From: Rhizobium sp. 32-5/1
GTDB taxonomy: Bacteria; Pseudomonadota; Alphaproteobacteria; Rhizobiales; Rhizobiaceae
Assembly (NCBI RefSeq): GCF_029537235.1
Contig: NZ_CP120639.1
Span: 868,001-932,000 of the forward strand
Length of the DNA: 64,000 nt
Direction: 5' to 3'
The notes below the pieces were generated by a model that saw only the letters and a program-made list of their open reading frames with translations, was not told where the DNA came from and did no database searches. A program made the position numbers and the translations under genes. This document shows positions 1-10,959 of the stretch, piece after piece. The first letter of the stretch is position 1, and each line of letters begins with the position of its first letter.

Positions 1-151
1 GGCCGTCACGACCGGGAAGATGATCAGCGATCCGCTCCGGTTGCTCGTGTGTATGTGTGCGTCAGCTCAAGCATGTCTCCTTTTTGACAGCTTTGATTCA
101 GAACTCTCGACAAAATAAAACCCCTGAATGCAGACAAGACTAAAACGCCGC

Positions 152-1251
152 TCAGATCTCGACGGTGGTGGCGGTCACGCCGTCGCCGTAGCAGGTCCGG
201 TAGCCGAATACCCGTTTCAGGTCTTCGCCGTCCCATGGCGCGTTGGCGGCCGAGTGGTAATTAAAGACCAAGGTCTTGGCCTTTTCCGACGCGAGCACGA
301 TGCGCGCCATCGCTTCCGGATCCGGATGGCCGTGGCGAGAGCCGTCGGTTGATATCAGCCAGTAGGGTGATTGCAGCCTGTCGATCAACGGCGAAGTGTT
401 GTTTCTCGCGCTGCCATGATGCGACACCTTGATTGCGTCGAAGCACACCCTCCCGTCACCAGCATAAAGGGCGATACCGGCGGCGAGGTCGTCCGGATGG
501 GCATCGGCGGCAAACAGCATGCGCTTTGCACCCGCCTCCAGCACGAAGGCGATGCTAGCTCCGTTCGGCTTCGTCCGGTCAGCGATATCCTGTTCGAGGG
601 CGAGCCGGCGGAGGTTTTCGAGGGTCGGGACCGGCTTTTCCCGCGCGGCAAGCACCGGCTCTCCGTAGAGATGGCGGACCTGATCGTCCCATTCCCGATA
701 GAATGCTGCGAGTTTCGCCTTAGGCGGGCCGATTAGAACAAGCGCCAAGTCATCGGCGAGCGCGAAGCGCGGTAGGGGCTTTCCCGGCACCGTCATGACC
801 GGGCCGTTTTCCAACCGCCTATTCCAGGCCGTCCCGCTCCGCGCGATCAACGCGCTGAACCGCAGCGCTTGGCCGACGCCGAGCGTACCGGCCCGGGTGA
901 GGCCGTCATTGTTGGCGGCATCCTCGGGCGAGGCCTGCCTGACGAACAGGCCGGCGGCCATCTTGTGGTGGTCGAGCCCGTTAAACCAGATTTCGCCTAT
1001 TGTCGCCTCCCTGGATCGGCCAGGAAGGCGAGCAGGCCCTCGATGTGATCGGCATCGACATGGGTGAGGATCATGAGATCGATCGTCGGCCTGCCAGCCC
1101 TCGGCGGCAGAGACGCCAGGAAGGCCGGCAGCGCGCCGGTGCCGGCGCGTGCGCGGCCGCCGTCAACGAGCAGGCGGAAGCCCGCGGCCTCGACGAACAG
1201 GCAATCACCGTCGTCGGCGCAGAGCATGGAAATTGACACCCTGTCGCTCAT
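152..1251 (-). CDS. ComEC-like metallo-beta-lactamase-fold hydrolase (frameshifted)
   Basis: A metallo-beta-lactamase-fold hydrolase of about 366 aa. The N-terminal half carries the metal-binding motif THVDADHIEG (HxDxDH). The second half has FAADAHPDD and SHHGSARN, the later metal ligands seen in ComEC/Rec2-type MBL proteins. The substrate is unknown; related domains cleave phosphodiesters or nucleic acid. The gene is read in two frames that join at about 1009-1011, where one extra G on the coding strand would restore a continuous protein (ADPG, then EATIGEIWFNGL). Its ATG overlaps the stop of the upstream membrane protein as ATGA. It is the last gene of the minus-strand operon and is a plausible effector or processing enzyme of the CHAT/MoxR system. 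The fold is quite certain; the role is inference. Confidence 0.8.
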
Positions 1252-2359
1252 TGGGCCGATGCCCGAGGGCTGCCGATCACGCCGATAAGATCGATTTGCG
1301 GCATGACGAAGGGCATGGCGAACAGGGCGGCGTTGACGAACAGGATGACGAAAAGCAGCCTTGCGTCGAGCCAGGGGCTGTGGATGCGCTGGTCCTTCAG
1401 GCCGGCGATGAAAAGCTCCAGTTCCGCAATCCGATCGCGCTGTTGCCGCGACGGCTTCGGCGCCGCGTCACGCCATTGCCTGAGATCGTCACACGCCTCC
1501 TGGAGTTGCCGCTCCCGCGCCGCCCGGCCGCTGGCGCCGCCTTCGAGATCGCGTACGCGCTTTTTGAAATTGCGGGCGGGAATGAAACCTGCGACGACGA
1601 ACAGCGTCATCGACACGAGCCAGAAGATCAGGAATTGCCGGCTCCACAATTCATAATAGCCGGCGGCGAAACCGAACTGCCAGACGAGCGACCAAGCGGC
1701 AAACCAGAAGCACAGCACGAACAGCGCCACGACCGCGAGCACGTGAATGCTTTCGAGATTGCGTAGCGCCAGGCGGGCTTGCGGCGAGGCTAGGCTCGAA
1801 AACGCCATGCAATGCCGGTCCATGATCCGGGTGAACTGGGCATAGCCGACCAGCTGTCCGAGGAGTGCGGCGATCGGCAGCGAAATCAGCGGTACGCCGA
1901 TGACGACAAGCGGCGCGAGCAGGGCTCGACCGCAGCGGAGCCGATCAGCGATCCAACAACGGCGATGACGAATATCCCGGCCGCGGTCAACCGTGACCAG
2001 CGGGTGACGGTCTTGCTCAGGTCATCGAGAAAGGCGCCGAGTGTACCGGACTGGCCCGCCGGAAAAACGAAGGCCGCCGCGTCGTTGAATCTGCGGATCG
2101 CCTTCTGCAGCTCCTGGCCGAGCGAGGCTGCCCTCCAGCCAACGACGATGATCGGAATGCCGGCGACGATCGGCATCACGTCGAACGGAAAGGAGGGATT
2201 GCTGTTCAAGAGCGTCAGCACGTCCATCATCCCATACCAGACCAGCGCCCAGATCAAGGCGGCGAAGACATAGATCCAGATTTGGCGCGAGACATGGCGG
2301 GTGGCCTCGGTCAGGGCGCCCGCCACTTGGCCGGTCCACAGTTTCAGCCGCTCAGCCAT
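1248..2359 (-). CDS. Multi-pass membrane protein of the CHAT/MoxR operon (frameshifted)
   Basis: A protein of about 370 aa with roughly seven hydrophobic segments and a charged, coiled-coil-like stretch (many Arg/Glu/Gln) between the sixth and seventh. No enzymatic motif is recognised. The two reading frames join at 1922-1924: adding one C on the coding strand (CCC to CCCC) continues VEP into LLAPLVVIGVPLISLP, another membrane segment. The start overlaps the end of the MoxR gene by 8 nt and the stop overlaps the MBL start, so translation is probably coupled. It most likely anchors the system in the membrane or is the membrane-acting effector; this is inferred from position only. Confidence 0.6.
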
Positions 2360-3328
2360 GGGAGATCACCGTAAGATCGGCCGGCAGGAACAGGGCGCCG
2401 ATACGCGGCAGCCGGGCGATCTCCGGTCCCCGCTTCTTCTTCAGGATGCCGACGAGGTCGATCTTTTCCTCCGGATCGGGATATTCGCTGGCGAGCACGA
2501 GCCATTGCCAGAACTCCGCGATGGTCGGCTTCCGGGCGAACTGGCCCTCCATTTCGGCGAGGCTGCTCCAGAAGGCCGCGCCGGCTTCGACGAGCGAGCC
2601 ATCGGTTTCGGCGACGGTCGCCGCGCCGCGATAGCCCTTCAGCCGCGTGCGCAGGATTTCCAGCACCGTTTCAGGCCCGATCTCGATATGGTGGGTGACG
2701 CAACGCCTGAGGAACGGATCGGGCAGGCGCCGTTCGGCATTCGACGTAATCACCAGGATCGGTCGCTGTTTCGGCGGGCCGATCGTCTGTCCCGTTTCCA
2801 GGATGGTGAACTTCATCTCGTCGAGTTCCTGCAGCAGGTCATTTGGAAAGTCGCGCGGCGCCTTATCGATCTCGTCGATCAGCACGAGATGGGGGTGGCG
2901 TCCTCGCCGCCAAGCCAGCCGAAGGCCTTGCCGAGGGCTTCGGGCGTGACGAAGTCGGATTTCTCGACCGCCTTGCCGGGGATCTGGCTATCGCGAAACC
3001 AGGAAACGGCGTCGAACTGGTAGCAGGCGTCGCGCGCGCGGGAATCCGAGCGCACCTGGAACCGGTGGACATGGGAGACCGGCAGGCCCAACTGGGCGGC
3101 GAGCCAATAGGCGGCAAGCGTCTTGCCCGAGCCCGGCTCGCCGGTGAGAAGCAGCGGCCGGCCGAGCGTCAGGGCGACGTCGACGGCCGCGCGCAAGGGC
3201 GGCGAGGAGACATAGCCGACGGCGCGCGTCGCATTGCTTTCGACAAAGCGATCAACGCGCTTTTGCCGCTCCAGTAGCGTTGCGTCCCTGTCTTTCGGAT
3301 CGCGGCCGATCAGTGCGAACGTCTGCAT
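2352..3328 (-). CDS. MoxR-type AAA+ ATPase (frameshifted)
   Basis: An AAA+ ATPase of about 325 aa of the MoxR type. Walker A is GEPGSGKT at residues 63-70, Walker B is LVLIDEIDK near residue 145, and sensor 1 lies in VITSNAERRLPDPFLRR. MoxR ATPases usually work with a von Willebrand A protein to remodel or activate a partner. The frame break is at 2891-2895 (GGGGG on the plus strand): one more base gives ATPHLVLIDEID without a stop. The start at 3328 is chosen because AAAGGAG lies just upstream and the ATG overlaps the stop of the CHAT gene as TGATG. Its neighbours (CoxE/vWA-like protein, CHAT protein) match the composition of described MoxR-vWA conflict systems. Confidence 0.85.
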
Positions 3329-5243
3329 CAGTCTCTCCTTTGCGCCTCTCTTGCACCGCTTTGCTCGGCCATCTCGTCGAGCCGTGCGAGCAGATCCCTG
3401 AAAATCCCGTGCGTGGCCTCCGAAAGCTCCCGGCTCGTGTCCTCGATCGCCATCGGGCTGACATTGTAGAGCCGGCGATAGCGGGCGAGATGAGCCTTGA
3501 TCTCGGCGGGCGGCACAGCGCCGAGCTGGATGATCCGGCTTCCTCCGGCAGGTCGGGCGATCCGCCCCGTTCTGCGACGAAACCGAAGGCGAGCACGATA
3601 CGCGGCGCCGTCGGGACATCGGCGAGGTCGCTGCAGATCGCCGTCCAGATCGCGATATAGGAGACGATCAGCGCCGCGTCGCTGAAGCGGAGCGGACCGT
3701 GCAGCATGGTGAAAACGCCGCGCCGGCCGGGCGACGTGTTGAGAATGATGCCGCGTATCTCGTCGAAACTCACCCTCTGCCTGTCCCGGCCGCCAAGGCC
3801 TATGAAGATCGCCGCGAGCATCTGGGCGTCGCGATCGGCGCTCCCGCCGGGAAAGACCGACGGCTGCAACTCGACAGTGAGGAAGACCGGCTTCAAGCCG
3901 GGAAAGCGTTCGAGCATCACGTCGCGGGCGCGGTCGGCGAACAGGACCGGGCCCTGTTCCAGCGCACCGCTCCAGAACAGCAGGGTCGGTGCCTGCGAAG
4001 AGGTGGAGTCGGCTAGCGCCCGGTTGAGAGTCGCCTCGATATCGGCGAGCGCGTCGGTGCGGTCGACGCGCATCGGAAAATCGCCGACGGCGTTGTTGAC
4101 CTCGGCCACCCGCTGCTCTGCCCCGAGTGCAGTCCAGTCGGAAAATTGGGCGGCCACCACGGTCGAGGCCCAATGGCCGCTACGCATCCAATCGGCCGGG
4201 CAGTTCCGCAGCACTTCGCGAATGGCGACTGGCGGCGAGAACCTGTCGACGATCACCGATTTCAGGCCGGCTTCGGCAAGCTTGCGGCTGGCATCCATGC
4301 GCACCACCGTGCGCATCGCCACCACGCAGGAGGCGGTTTCGGCAAAGACGCTGAGCGCGCTGTCCTGGATCGCCGCGGCGCCGAGGCAGGCGTTGAACCA
4401 GACGAAGGGCGGGCGCCGCGTCGCCCGGACCACGGCGCCGATATCCGACTGGATCTCGTCGACCAGCATCCACTCTTCTCCGCCGTCGAGGCCTTTGGCC
4501 TCGAACTGGAATTTCGCCCCGAACCCCGTGGTGGTGCCGTGGCCGTAGAAATAGATGATGTCCGGATCAAACCGGTCCGTACAGAGCGTGGAGCGGAACT
4601 CGTGGTAGCTGCGCACTGTCCTGATATTGTCCGGTGCCCGGCACACCTCGTAGTGCGGCTGCAGCAGCGCAAGCAGCGCCTGCCGATGGGCGGCGGCGCC
4701 GGTATTCTTCTCCGCCTCCGGGTGAACCACTTCGGGCATGACGAGCAGCAGCCGCGGCGCAGGCGGTTGCAGGATCTTGTAGCCCCTGTGGCGATCCGCC
4801 GCCTGACCGGGACCGGCATCGACGGTGATAGCGACGGGATCGGCGAGGTCGCGCGCGAGGAAACTGCGCTCGCCCTTTCCGCTGTCGGTCAGCATGGCCC
4901 ATGGCAGCTTGCAGACGAAATCGGCGAAGCCGGCGCTGGTGGAGGCGTCGACGACCGGAACGATATGAAGCCAGGGGCCGATCTCGAACGCCATAGTGCC
5001 GAACGTGCTTTGCCACAGCGCCTCGCCGATCTTCTTCTGCGCGGCGATCCGCATGTCCCAGACGCCGTTTTTCAGGTAGTCCTCGTCGAGATAGCTATCG
5101 AGCAGCGACTTGACGTCCGGGACGGAGAGATCGTCGAGGCGCATTGAGGGCGACAGCGTGCTGTCGTGCCAGCTACGGTCGATCGGATGCCTGACCTGGA
5201 TCCGGCCGCCCAACTCCCTGATCTCAATGACGGTGCGCTTCAT
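3328..5243 (-). CDS. CHAT-domain protease-like protein with STAND-like C-terminal half (frameshifted)
   Basis: A protein of about 638 aa. Residues ~150-370 form a CHAT (caspase-HetF-associated) domain: the catalytic His is in YFYGHGTTTG (H235) and the catalytic Cys in VWFNACLGAA (C286), so the dyad is intact. The second half (LLFWSGALEQG, then FLTVELQPSVFPGG and FIGLGGRD) resembles the inactive STAND-like modules reported in such systems; I cannot verify that assignment. The frame changes near 3540-3541, where one extra A on the coding strand continues LPEE into SRIIQLGAVPPAEIKAHL. The ATG overlaps the upstream stop (ATGA). The probable role is a cysteine protease effector or signal transducer triggered by the ATPase/vWA pair. 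Confidence 0.75.
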
Positions 5244-8200
5244 GTCGCCACCTCCGTCGTGGCGGTTTCGAGCGTGCCCAGTGGCGTCGGCGACTGATCG
5301 TCCGCGCGGCTTTCGGGCTCCGTCGCATCCGCCAGTTCGTAGAGAAGCGAGCGGATCTCCAGGTAGAGCCCGCTGCGGACGACCAGGCGGCGCCGCTCGG
5401 CATTGATGGCGACGACGGCGAGGCCGTCGCGCACCGGGTCGATCGAGGAGAGCGTCAGTAGGGACTGCTCGAATTGCAGGCCGCCTTTCGGCGGCATCAG
5501 GCCGACGACGTCGAATTCACCGTTCGGGCTGGTGGCCGCGACGCTGAACCCGGCGGGACTGCCGCCATCCAGCCCGGCTTTCAGGTCGGGAAAGACCGTG
5601 ATCCATTTCGGCCGCCATGGCAGCGCGCCGTCGAAGTCGGAAGGCGCGGATCCGGCGGGCACGATCCGGCCATCGGCGAGCGCGGCAATGACGGCCGCGG
5701 CACGGCTGTCCGGGCCGGCGGAATCGGCCAGCACGGCAATCGCCGCGCCGAACTCGGCGATCCGCCGCGGCCTGGCGGAACCCTCCAGTACGCTGCACTC
5801 GAACACGTCGCCATTCTCCAGGCCGCAAAGCACGGATCCGCCGCGGGAAAAGACGAGCGCCGTGACGGCCTGTGGCAATTCGAACGTCTGAGAGCGACCT
5901 TCGCCCACGGCCGGCGTCACGGTCACCCGCGACGCGCCGCGGGTAGCGCAGGCGACGAAATCGGCGACGGGGCTGAGCGCCAGCAGCGGATCGGCCCCAA
6001 GCTCGATCTCGAGCGCGATCTCGTTGAGGCGCAGTTCCTGGGCCTGTTCCGGTGCGAATGGGAGCGGCAGCGCAAAACCAACGAGGCGCCCCGACCGCGC
6101 CGCCAGGACGCCGCCCGACATAGTCTGGCCAAGGACGCTGCTCTCGATCGGCGTGGTTTGAAACGTGTGGATTGCGGTAAAATCGCGGCCGGCGAGCCCT
6201 AGCCGTTCGAGGTCATCGGTCACCCGCAGCGCAAAGCGGCCGCCGCTGACGGCATCGATCAGGGCGAACGGTTCGCGCCCCGGCGTCACCATCAGGAACG
6301 AGGCGCCACCCGGCAGGAAGGCGGCGAGCGCACCTGCGTCCGATCCTATCCGCACACGGATTTCCGCCGGCCCGACCGACCAGCGGGCTCTGACGGCGTC
6401 TTCGGCTTCCTCTGCCGCATCCTGGCGCAACAGGTCCTTGAGGGCGAAGGGCTTGCTCATGCGGCCGGTAAGATGGACCGTACCGGGCTGCCTCGACCCG
6501 CCCGACGGGCGCAGGCTTCCGGTGAAATCGTTGATCGCGTCCCGGTCGACGATCCCGCTCTGGCGGATATGGCCGATATCCTGCAGCGCCCGGTCCTGGC
6601 GCGGGGTGAAGAGTTCCGCCTGGGCGCGGGTATAACGCCACAGCTCGCCGGCGGTGATGTCGTCAGGCTCGGTGCCGAACGCCTTGTCCATGACGGCGAG
6701 GAAGGCGAAATGCTGCTCCCGCGAGATCGCCGTCGCCCGCGACAACAAGGCGCGGCGGATATCCGGCGCAAAGCGTAGGCCCTCGCGCCCGGTCCAGCTT
6801 TCCGGCAGACGGGCGAGCAGCGAGAAGGCCAGGGCCTCCCCAGCATGGGCGAGCTTCGGATGCGCCTTCCTGAGCTTCTCGGCGAGCGCGAAGGAAATCG
6901 GCTCGACCATTGCGCAGGCGCTCGCCCATTGCGCATGTGCCTCGCTGAGGTGATGGAAGACGGCCGCGCCGGCAGGCGGTTGGGCGATGTTGCGGATCGC
7001 CGCCCGGTCTGGCGCGAAGGCAACCGCCAGTGCCTGGCGAAGTGCCGGCCCCGTGGCCGGATGAACCGGAATGCCTTTGTTCTCGATCAGGCCGTGCCGG
7101 GAATCCCACAGACCGCTTTCGTGATAGTCGAAGGCGATGACCGGGCCATGCTCACGCCATTCCGCCAGCGCCGCGAGATCGCCGCGCGACAGGCGCCTCA
7201 GATCGCCGAACACAGTCGTCACTATCCACGCGCTACGCTGGGCGATGGACTCGACCGTGGCGAGGACGGCGCCTGCGACCCCCGTGCCGCGATCGGACCT
7301 GGAGAATGAACCCGAATAAGCGACCCATTCGACCGAGAGACCGCGCTCTTCGAGCGCGGTGCGGAATTCCACCGCGAGCGTGTTCCAGCTGCGGGCCTCC
7401 GCGAAATCGTCGGCGAGAACGACGATGGTCGGCAATTCCTTGCGCTGGCCGAACACCAGGGCATCCCTGTCGCCCCGCGCGCGCCGTTCGATGGTGGCAC
7501 TGAGATCGATATCCTGGCTGCGGCCGGTCGGCCGGTAAGAGATAAGCTCAACGATCTCGGCAGCGAGATGCGGCTCGAGGAAGCGCGGCGGCAGGCCGCC
7601 GAGCGATCCGGTGCGAAACACGGAGCCGTCGCCGATCACCGTCGGGGGCAGTGGCAGTGGCACGCCGTCAAACGCATCCTCGTTGCAGCCCCGCCGCAGC
7701 TGCAGGTAGAGGGTTAGGAAGGTTGCGACGGCGGCGGTCGCAACCAGCGCCGATGCCGTTCCGTGGCGTACCAGGAGCGCGAGTTCCCGGCCTTCCCGAT
7801 CAGGGCCGACCACGGTCAGGTCGTTGCCCACCGGATCGCACAACACGCCGCCGATCGCATCGAGGATCAGCTTCAGCCGCGGCCTGGCATCGAGAGATGC
7901 GAGTATATCGGGAAAGGCGATGGCGAAGGCGGAGAAAAGCAGTATCGGCAACAGGGCCCATGAAAGCCACTTGGCATACCGCCGCTCGAACAGGCGGGAC
8001 AGCAAGGCGCCGAGCCGTTTCGTCCATGACTCGGGGGCGGCTTGACGAAGGGCGGTTTCAAGAAGGGCGGCTTGAATAAGGGCCGCTCGAGGAGCCCCTT
8101 GGACAGGCTCTCTTGCCGGGCGGTCGGCGCAGACAGGATTTCGCCGACGAGCGCGGCGATTAGCGCGCGGTGTTCGGCCCGCTTGGCCAGAATCGGCGTG

Positions 8201-8370
8201 AGGACGGCGACAAGCTCATCCTTCGACCATTCCTCCTCGAGGGTGAGAATGGCCGCCGCTTGCTCGAACTCGAAAATGCCCACGCGGATGCGCATTTCGC
8301 GCAGGCGCCAGATTAAGGCCTGGACGAGGCTGTGAGCGACCGCCGTCTTCACTTCGGCGATCCCCCGCAA
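5240..8370 (-). CDS. CoxE/vWA-like membrane protein with propeller-like C-terminus (frameshifted)
   Basis: About 1040 aa. The N-terminal ~80 residues (LREMRIRVGIFEFEQA, then ILAKRAEHRALIAALV) look like the helical domain preceding CoxE-type vWA domains. A Lys/Pro-rich linker with KPPF repeats follows, then two membrane segments, then a Rossmann-like stretch (PTIVVLADDFAEARSW) where a vWA fold would sit, without a classical DxSxS MIDAS. The last ~400 residues consist of repeated short beta-rich units resembling a degenerate propeller. The frame break is at 8033-8037 (GGGGG on the plus strand); one more base continues KPPPESWTKRLGALL. The start overlaps the preceding gene by 22 nt. It probably forms the sensor/scaffold partner of MoxR. 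The domain assignments beyond the N-terminal region are tentative. Confidence 0.6.
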
Positions 8371-8819
8371 TCCCTGGCGATCCCGTGCCAGCGCAGCAGC
8401 AAAGATGCGCCCGCAAAATCATTGGTCATCGGCCGGCGATCTGTTCCCTTTTCAAAAAATGGTAGTGCGGCCATCAAACCGTATAATAGCAAAGTCGCCA
8501 CAAGCAGTGCTTTATCAGCGCCTGGAAGACCAAATACGGTTCCCTCATTAAGACGGAGCCCCGATGCTCTCACAGTTAACAAGATTGCGGCGGCCCCTAG
8601 TAGAGAAGGGATATTCTGAGAATTATTGACCCAGCTAAAATTCTCTCGCCGGCGATCGTCGAAGTATCTTTTACAAATTTCGCGCAGGGATTCTATATAA
8701 TTCAGTAGATGACGCACGAATGAATTAAAATATTCAATTTTAGTAAAATTCGGTTTACAGCCTGGCCGATTGAAGCTTTTTATATTGTTGAATTTATTCA
8801 ATTCCAGGTGTTCCTTCAT
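8349..8819 (-). CDS. Small two-TM membrane protein, first gene of the CHAT/MoxR operon
   Basis: 156 aa: a polar N-terminal half unusually rich in Asn, Phe and Lys, then two hydrophobic segments (SLLGAAAILLTV and ALLVATLLLYGLMAAL) and a short polar tail. No family was recognised. The coding region is AT-richer than its neighbours in the N-terminal third. The open frame extends upstream to about 8885 without an obvious start (ASEQAWYDKAPEM reads like protein), so the true N-terminus may be longer or cut by another indel. The stop overlaps the start of the vWA-like gene, which suggests that the two are co-translated. Confidence 0.5.
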   Translation of the reverse strand: MKEHLELNKFNNIKSFNRPGCKPNFTKIEYFNSFVRHLLNYIESLREICKRYFDDRRRENFSWVNNSQNIPSLLGAAAILLTVRASGLRLNEGTVFGLPGADKALLVATLLLYGLMAALPFFEKGTDRRPMTNDFAGASLLLRWHGIARDCGGSPK

Positions 8820-8903
8820 TTCCGGCGCCTTGTCGTACCATGCTTGCTCGCTGGCGAAATCGATCCCATCCTTGCGGGCTTATGCAATAAGGCCCCGACT
8901 TCC

Positions 8904-10918
8904 CTAGCCTCGGTGCTCCGGCCTCAACCCTTCATGTAGATGAACCAATACCTTCGCAGTCGCCTCGCCGACAGTGATCTTGCCGTCCCTGTTGGCATCG
9001 AGGCCGTCATTTGCCTTGTAATTCTTGCTTGGACTCTCGTAGATCGAGGTGCCGTCTGAACTGCCGAAGAAGGCGGGCGCTAAAATTGCCATGTATACGT
9101 CCGACAGCTTCTTGAAGGGCCGCCCCTTGGCCCATCGCTTCATATACTCCTCGACGAAATCGAGTTGGCGCAGTTCGGTCATGGTCGCGAGTTCGGCGAC
9201 CGTGGTGCCGAGATCGGCCGCGGCGATCGGCGTGAACTGGATCAGCCCCGTCGCGGAGCCTCCGGCAAGGTTCTTCTGCTTCGCCGAGAAACTGCGCGCC
9301 GTCTCGAAGGACATCGCCGCCATCAGGTAATTCGCGTCGCAGTCCATGCCTTCACAAATGGCGATCACCTTTTTCTTGAACTTGTCATCGCCAAATTTCT
9401 TATCGACATAGTGTCCCCACGCGATGCCCTCGCCAGTCGGGACCACATCCGACCCCGGAACATCCGCGTCGCCGCCGAGCGGCGGCCCGAACCAGCGGAT
9501 CGCCGCGACTTCAGCGCGGTCGAAATCTGATTCTTTCACCGAGTTGCTCTGGTTGCCGCCAAGCAGTGTAATCTTGCCCGCAACGCCGCTCTGCTTCGGG
9601 GAATAGAAGCTGACATGACCGGAGCGCGACCCATCCGGTGGTGGCGACATGACGACGACCGCGCCGGGGGAATTTCGGCGCTGCCGAGCGGGATCGCCAG
9701 ATTGCCCCATTTTTTCCAGTTGGCTGCCCAGGCGGGGTCGTGGACAATTGTATTAGCGACTTGATGGCCAACTTCCTTCATGCAGAAAGCTGCAAACGCG
9801 CCGCACCAGGCCAGCACCTTGCTCGTTGAAAGATTGGTCGCGCCGAAATACTCGAGCACCTTTTTGGTGCCGGCTGTGCTGCTCTCTGTCAAGACACCGT
9901 TCTGCCATGGGTCGCCCTGTTCGCGCAGCGCGATCTCGAGCCAGGGAGCATCGCCGGCAGTTATTGGCAGCAGCTCGGGAACATGTACCTGCATCAGCTT
10001 GACGGCGTCGGCGAGCAGCTGATCGAGTTTAGCGTTTACCGCGGCGTAGAAATCGGCGACCGTGCGCGGTCCCGCGGCGACGCCCTTGGCCTCGGCTTCC
10101 GCCTTATCGACTTTGAACACATGATGGTTGTGGCGAAAGATCCGCTTCATTTCTGCTTCGCGAAGATCGTCGAGGTTCTCGACGATCTCGTCTATCCGGG
10201 CATCGACCTTGCCTGCGATCTGCAACTTGCGCAGTTCGATGGCGGCGAGCGGTGTGACGACAGCGGCAATGAACACATCGGAATAGGTCGGGATGTAGGG
10301 ACCGGTCTTTTCCGGCTCCGCATTGGTGCCGGCGCCGTGGTCATGATTGGTGATCGCCTCGCTGATAATACGCGTATCTTCCCGCGTCAGGAAGGCAGCG
10401 CCGCGGATCTGGTCCGAAACGTTGTCGCGATCCTCGGCAGTGAGCTCGGGATCCCTCGCATTGTCGAGATATTCGCTCCAGCGTGCCGAAGTGATCTGGA
10501 ACGGGCCGACCGAATCGGTGCCCGGAGTAATGTTGCCGACATTGGCGAGGCCGGATTCATAAAGCGCCAGCGCGATCAGGTAGTCGGCGTTGACATAGTT
10601 TGCGCCCGTATCCGGCAGCGCGTTGACCCACTCTTCCGCCCGCACGCAGCTAGTCAGGAACGCCCAGGGGATGATCGGCGGCCGTTCGGCCGCTTCCGCC
10701 AGCTCGAGAAACTCCACCGGCAGCCAGCAGCGTCGGACATCGCTCACCATCCGAAACTTAACTCGTCGAAGGGTTCCGTCCACCGTAAGCGTTTCGGCGA
10801 TAGCGCCGCGCGGATCGTCTTCCACGATGCTGCCCACGGGGATGCGTGGCGGCACCTTGGTTAGCGCTGGTGGCTCCCCTTCGAACGGGAACTGCGCCTT
10901 TGTCAGTCTGTGGAACAT
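8904..10918 (-). CDS. Modular murein hydrolase: two lysozyme-like domains around a TIGR02594-type peptidase (frameshifted)
   Basis: About 670 aa. Residues ~100-200 are lysozyme/transglycosylase-like (ALALYESGLANVG, then VGPFQIT). The middle domain (APWLEIALREQG, WCGAFAAFCMKEVG, SGHVSFY) matches the TIGR02594/NlpC-P60-like amidase family, with the catalytic Cys in WCGAF and a His in SGHVSFY. The C-terminal domain is a second lysozyme-like module (MSFETARSFSAKQ, ATGLIQFTP) and ends with an EF-hand-like loop DANRDGKITVGEA. The frames join at 9666-9670: one more C gives EIPPGAVVVMSPP. I chose the ATG at 10918 because GGAGGAGG stands just upstream. No signal peptide is visible, so export would need another route. 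It lies in the same orientation as the CHAT/MoxR operon. Confidence 0.75.
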
Positions 10919-10959
10919 GGTCGCCTCCTCCACCGCTTTTGCCACCCGCCCCCGTTCGG

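Noticed and set aside
4146-5147. 333-aa plus-strand open frame opposite the CHAT gene
   Set aside because: It is the antisense shadow of a conserved coding sequence in GC-rich DNA, lacks a ribosome binding site and has Arg/His/Gly-rich non-protein composition.
9983-10864. 293-aa plus-strand open frame opposite the murein hydrolase
   Set aside because: The minus-strand frame has recognisable enzyme domains and a good start; the plus frame has none.
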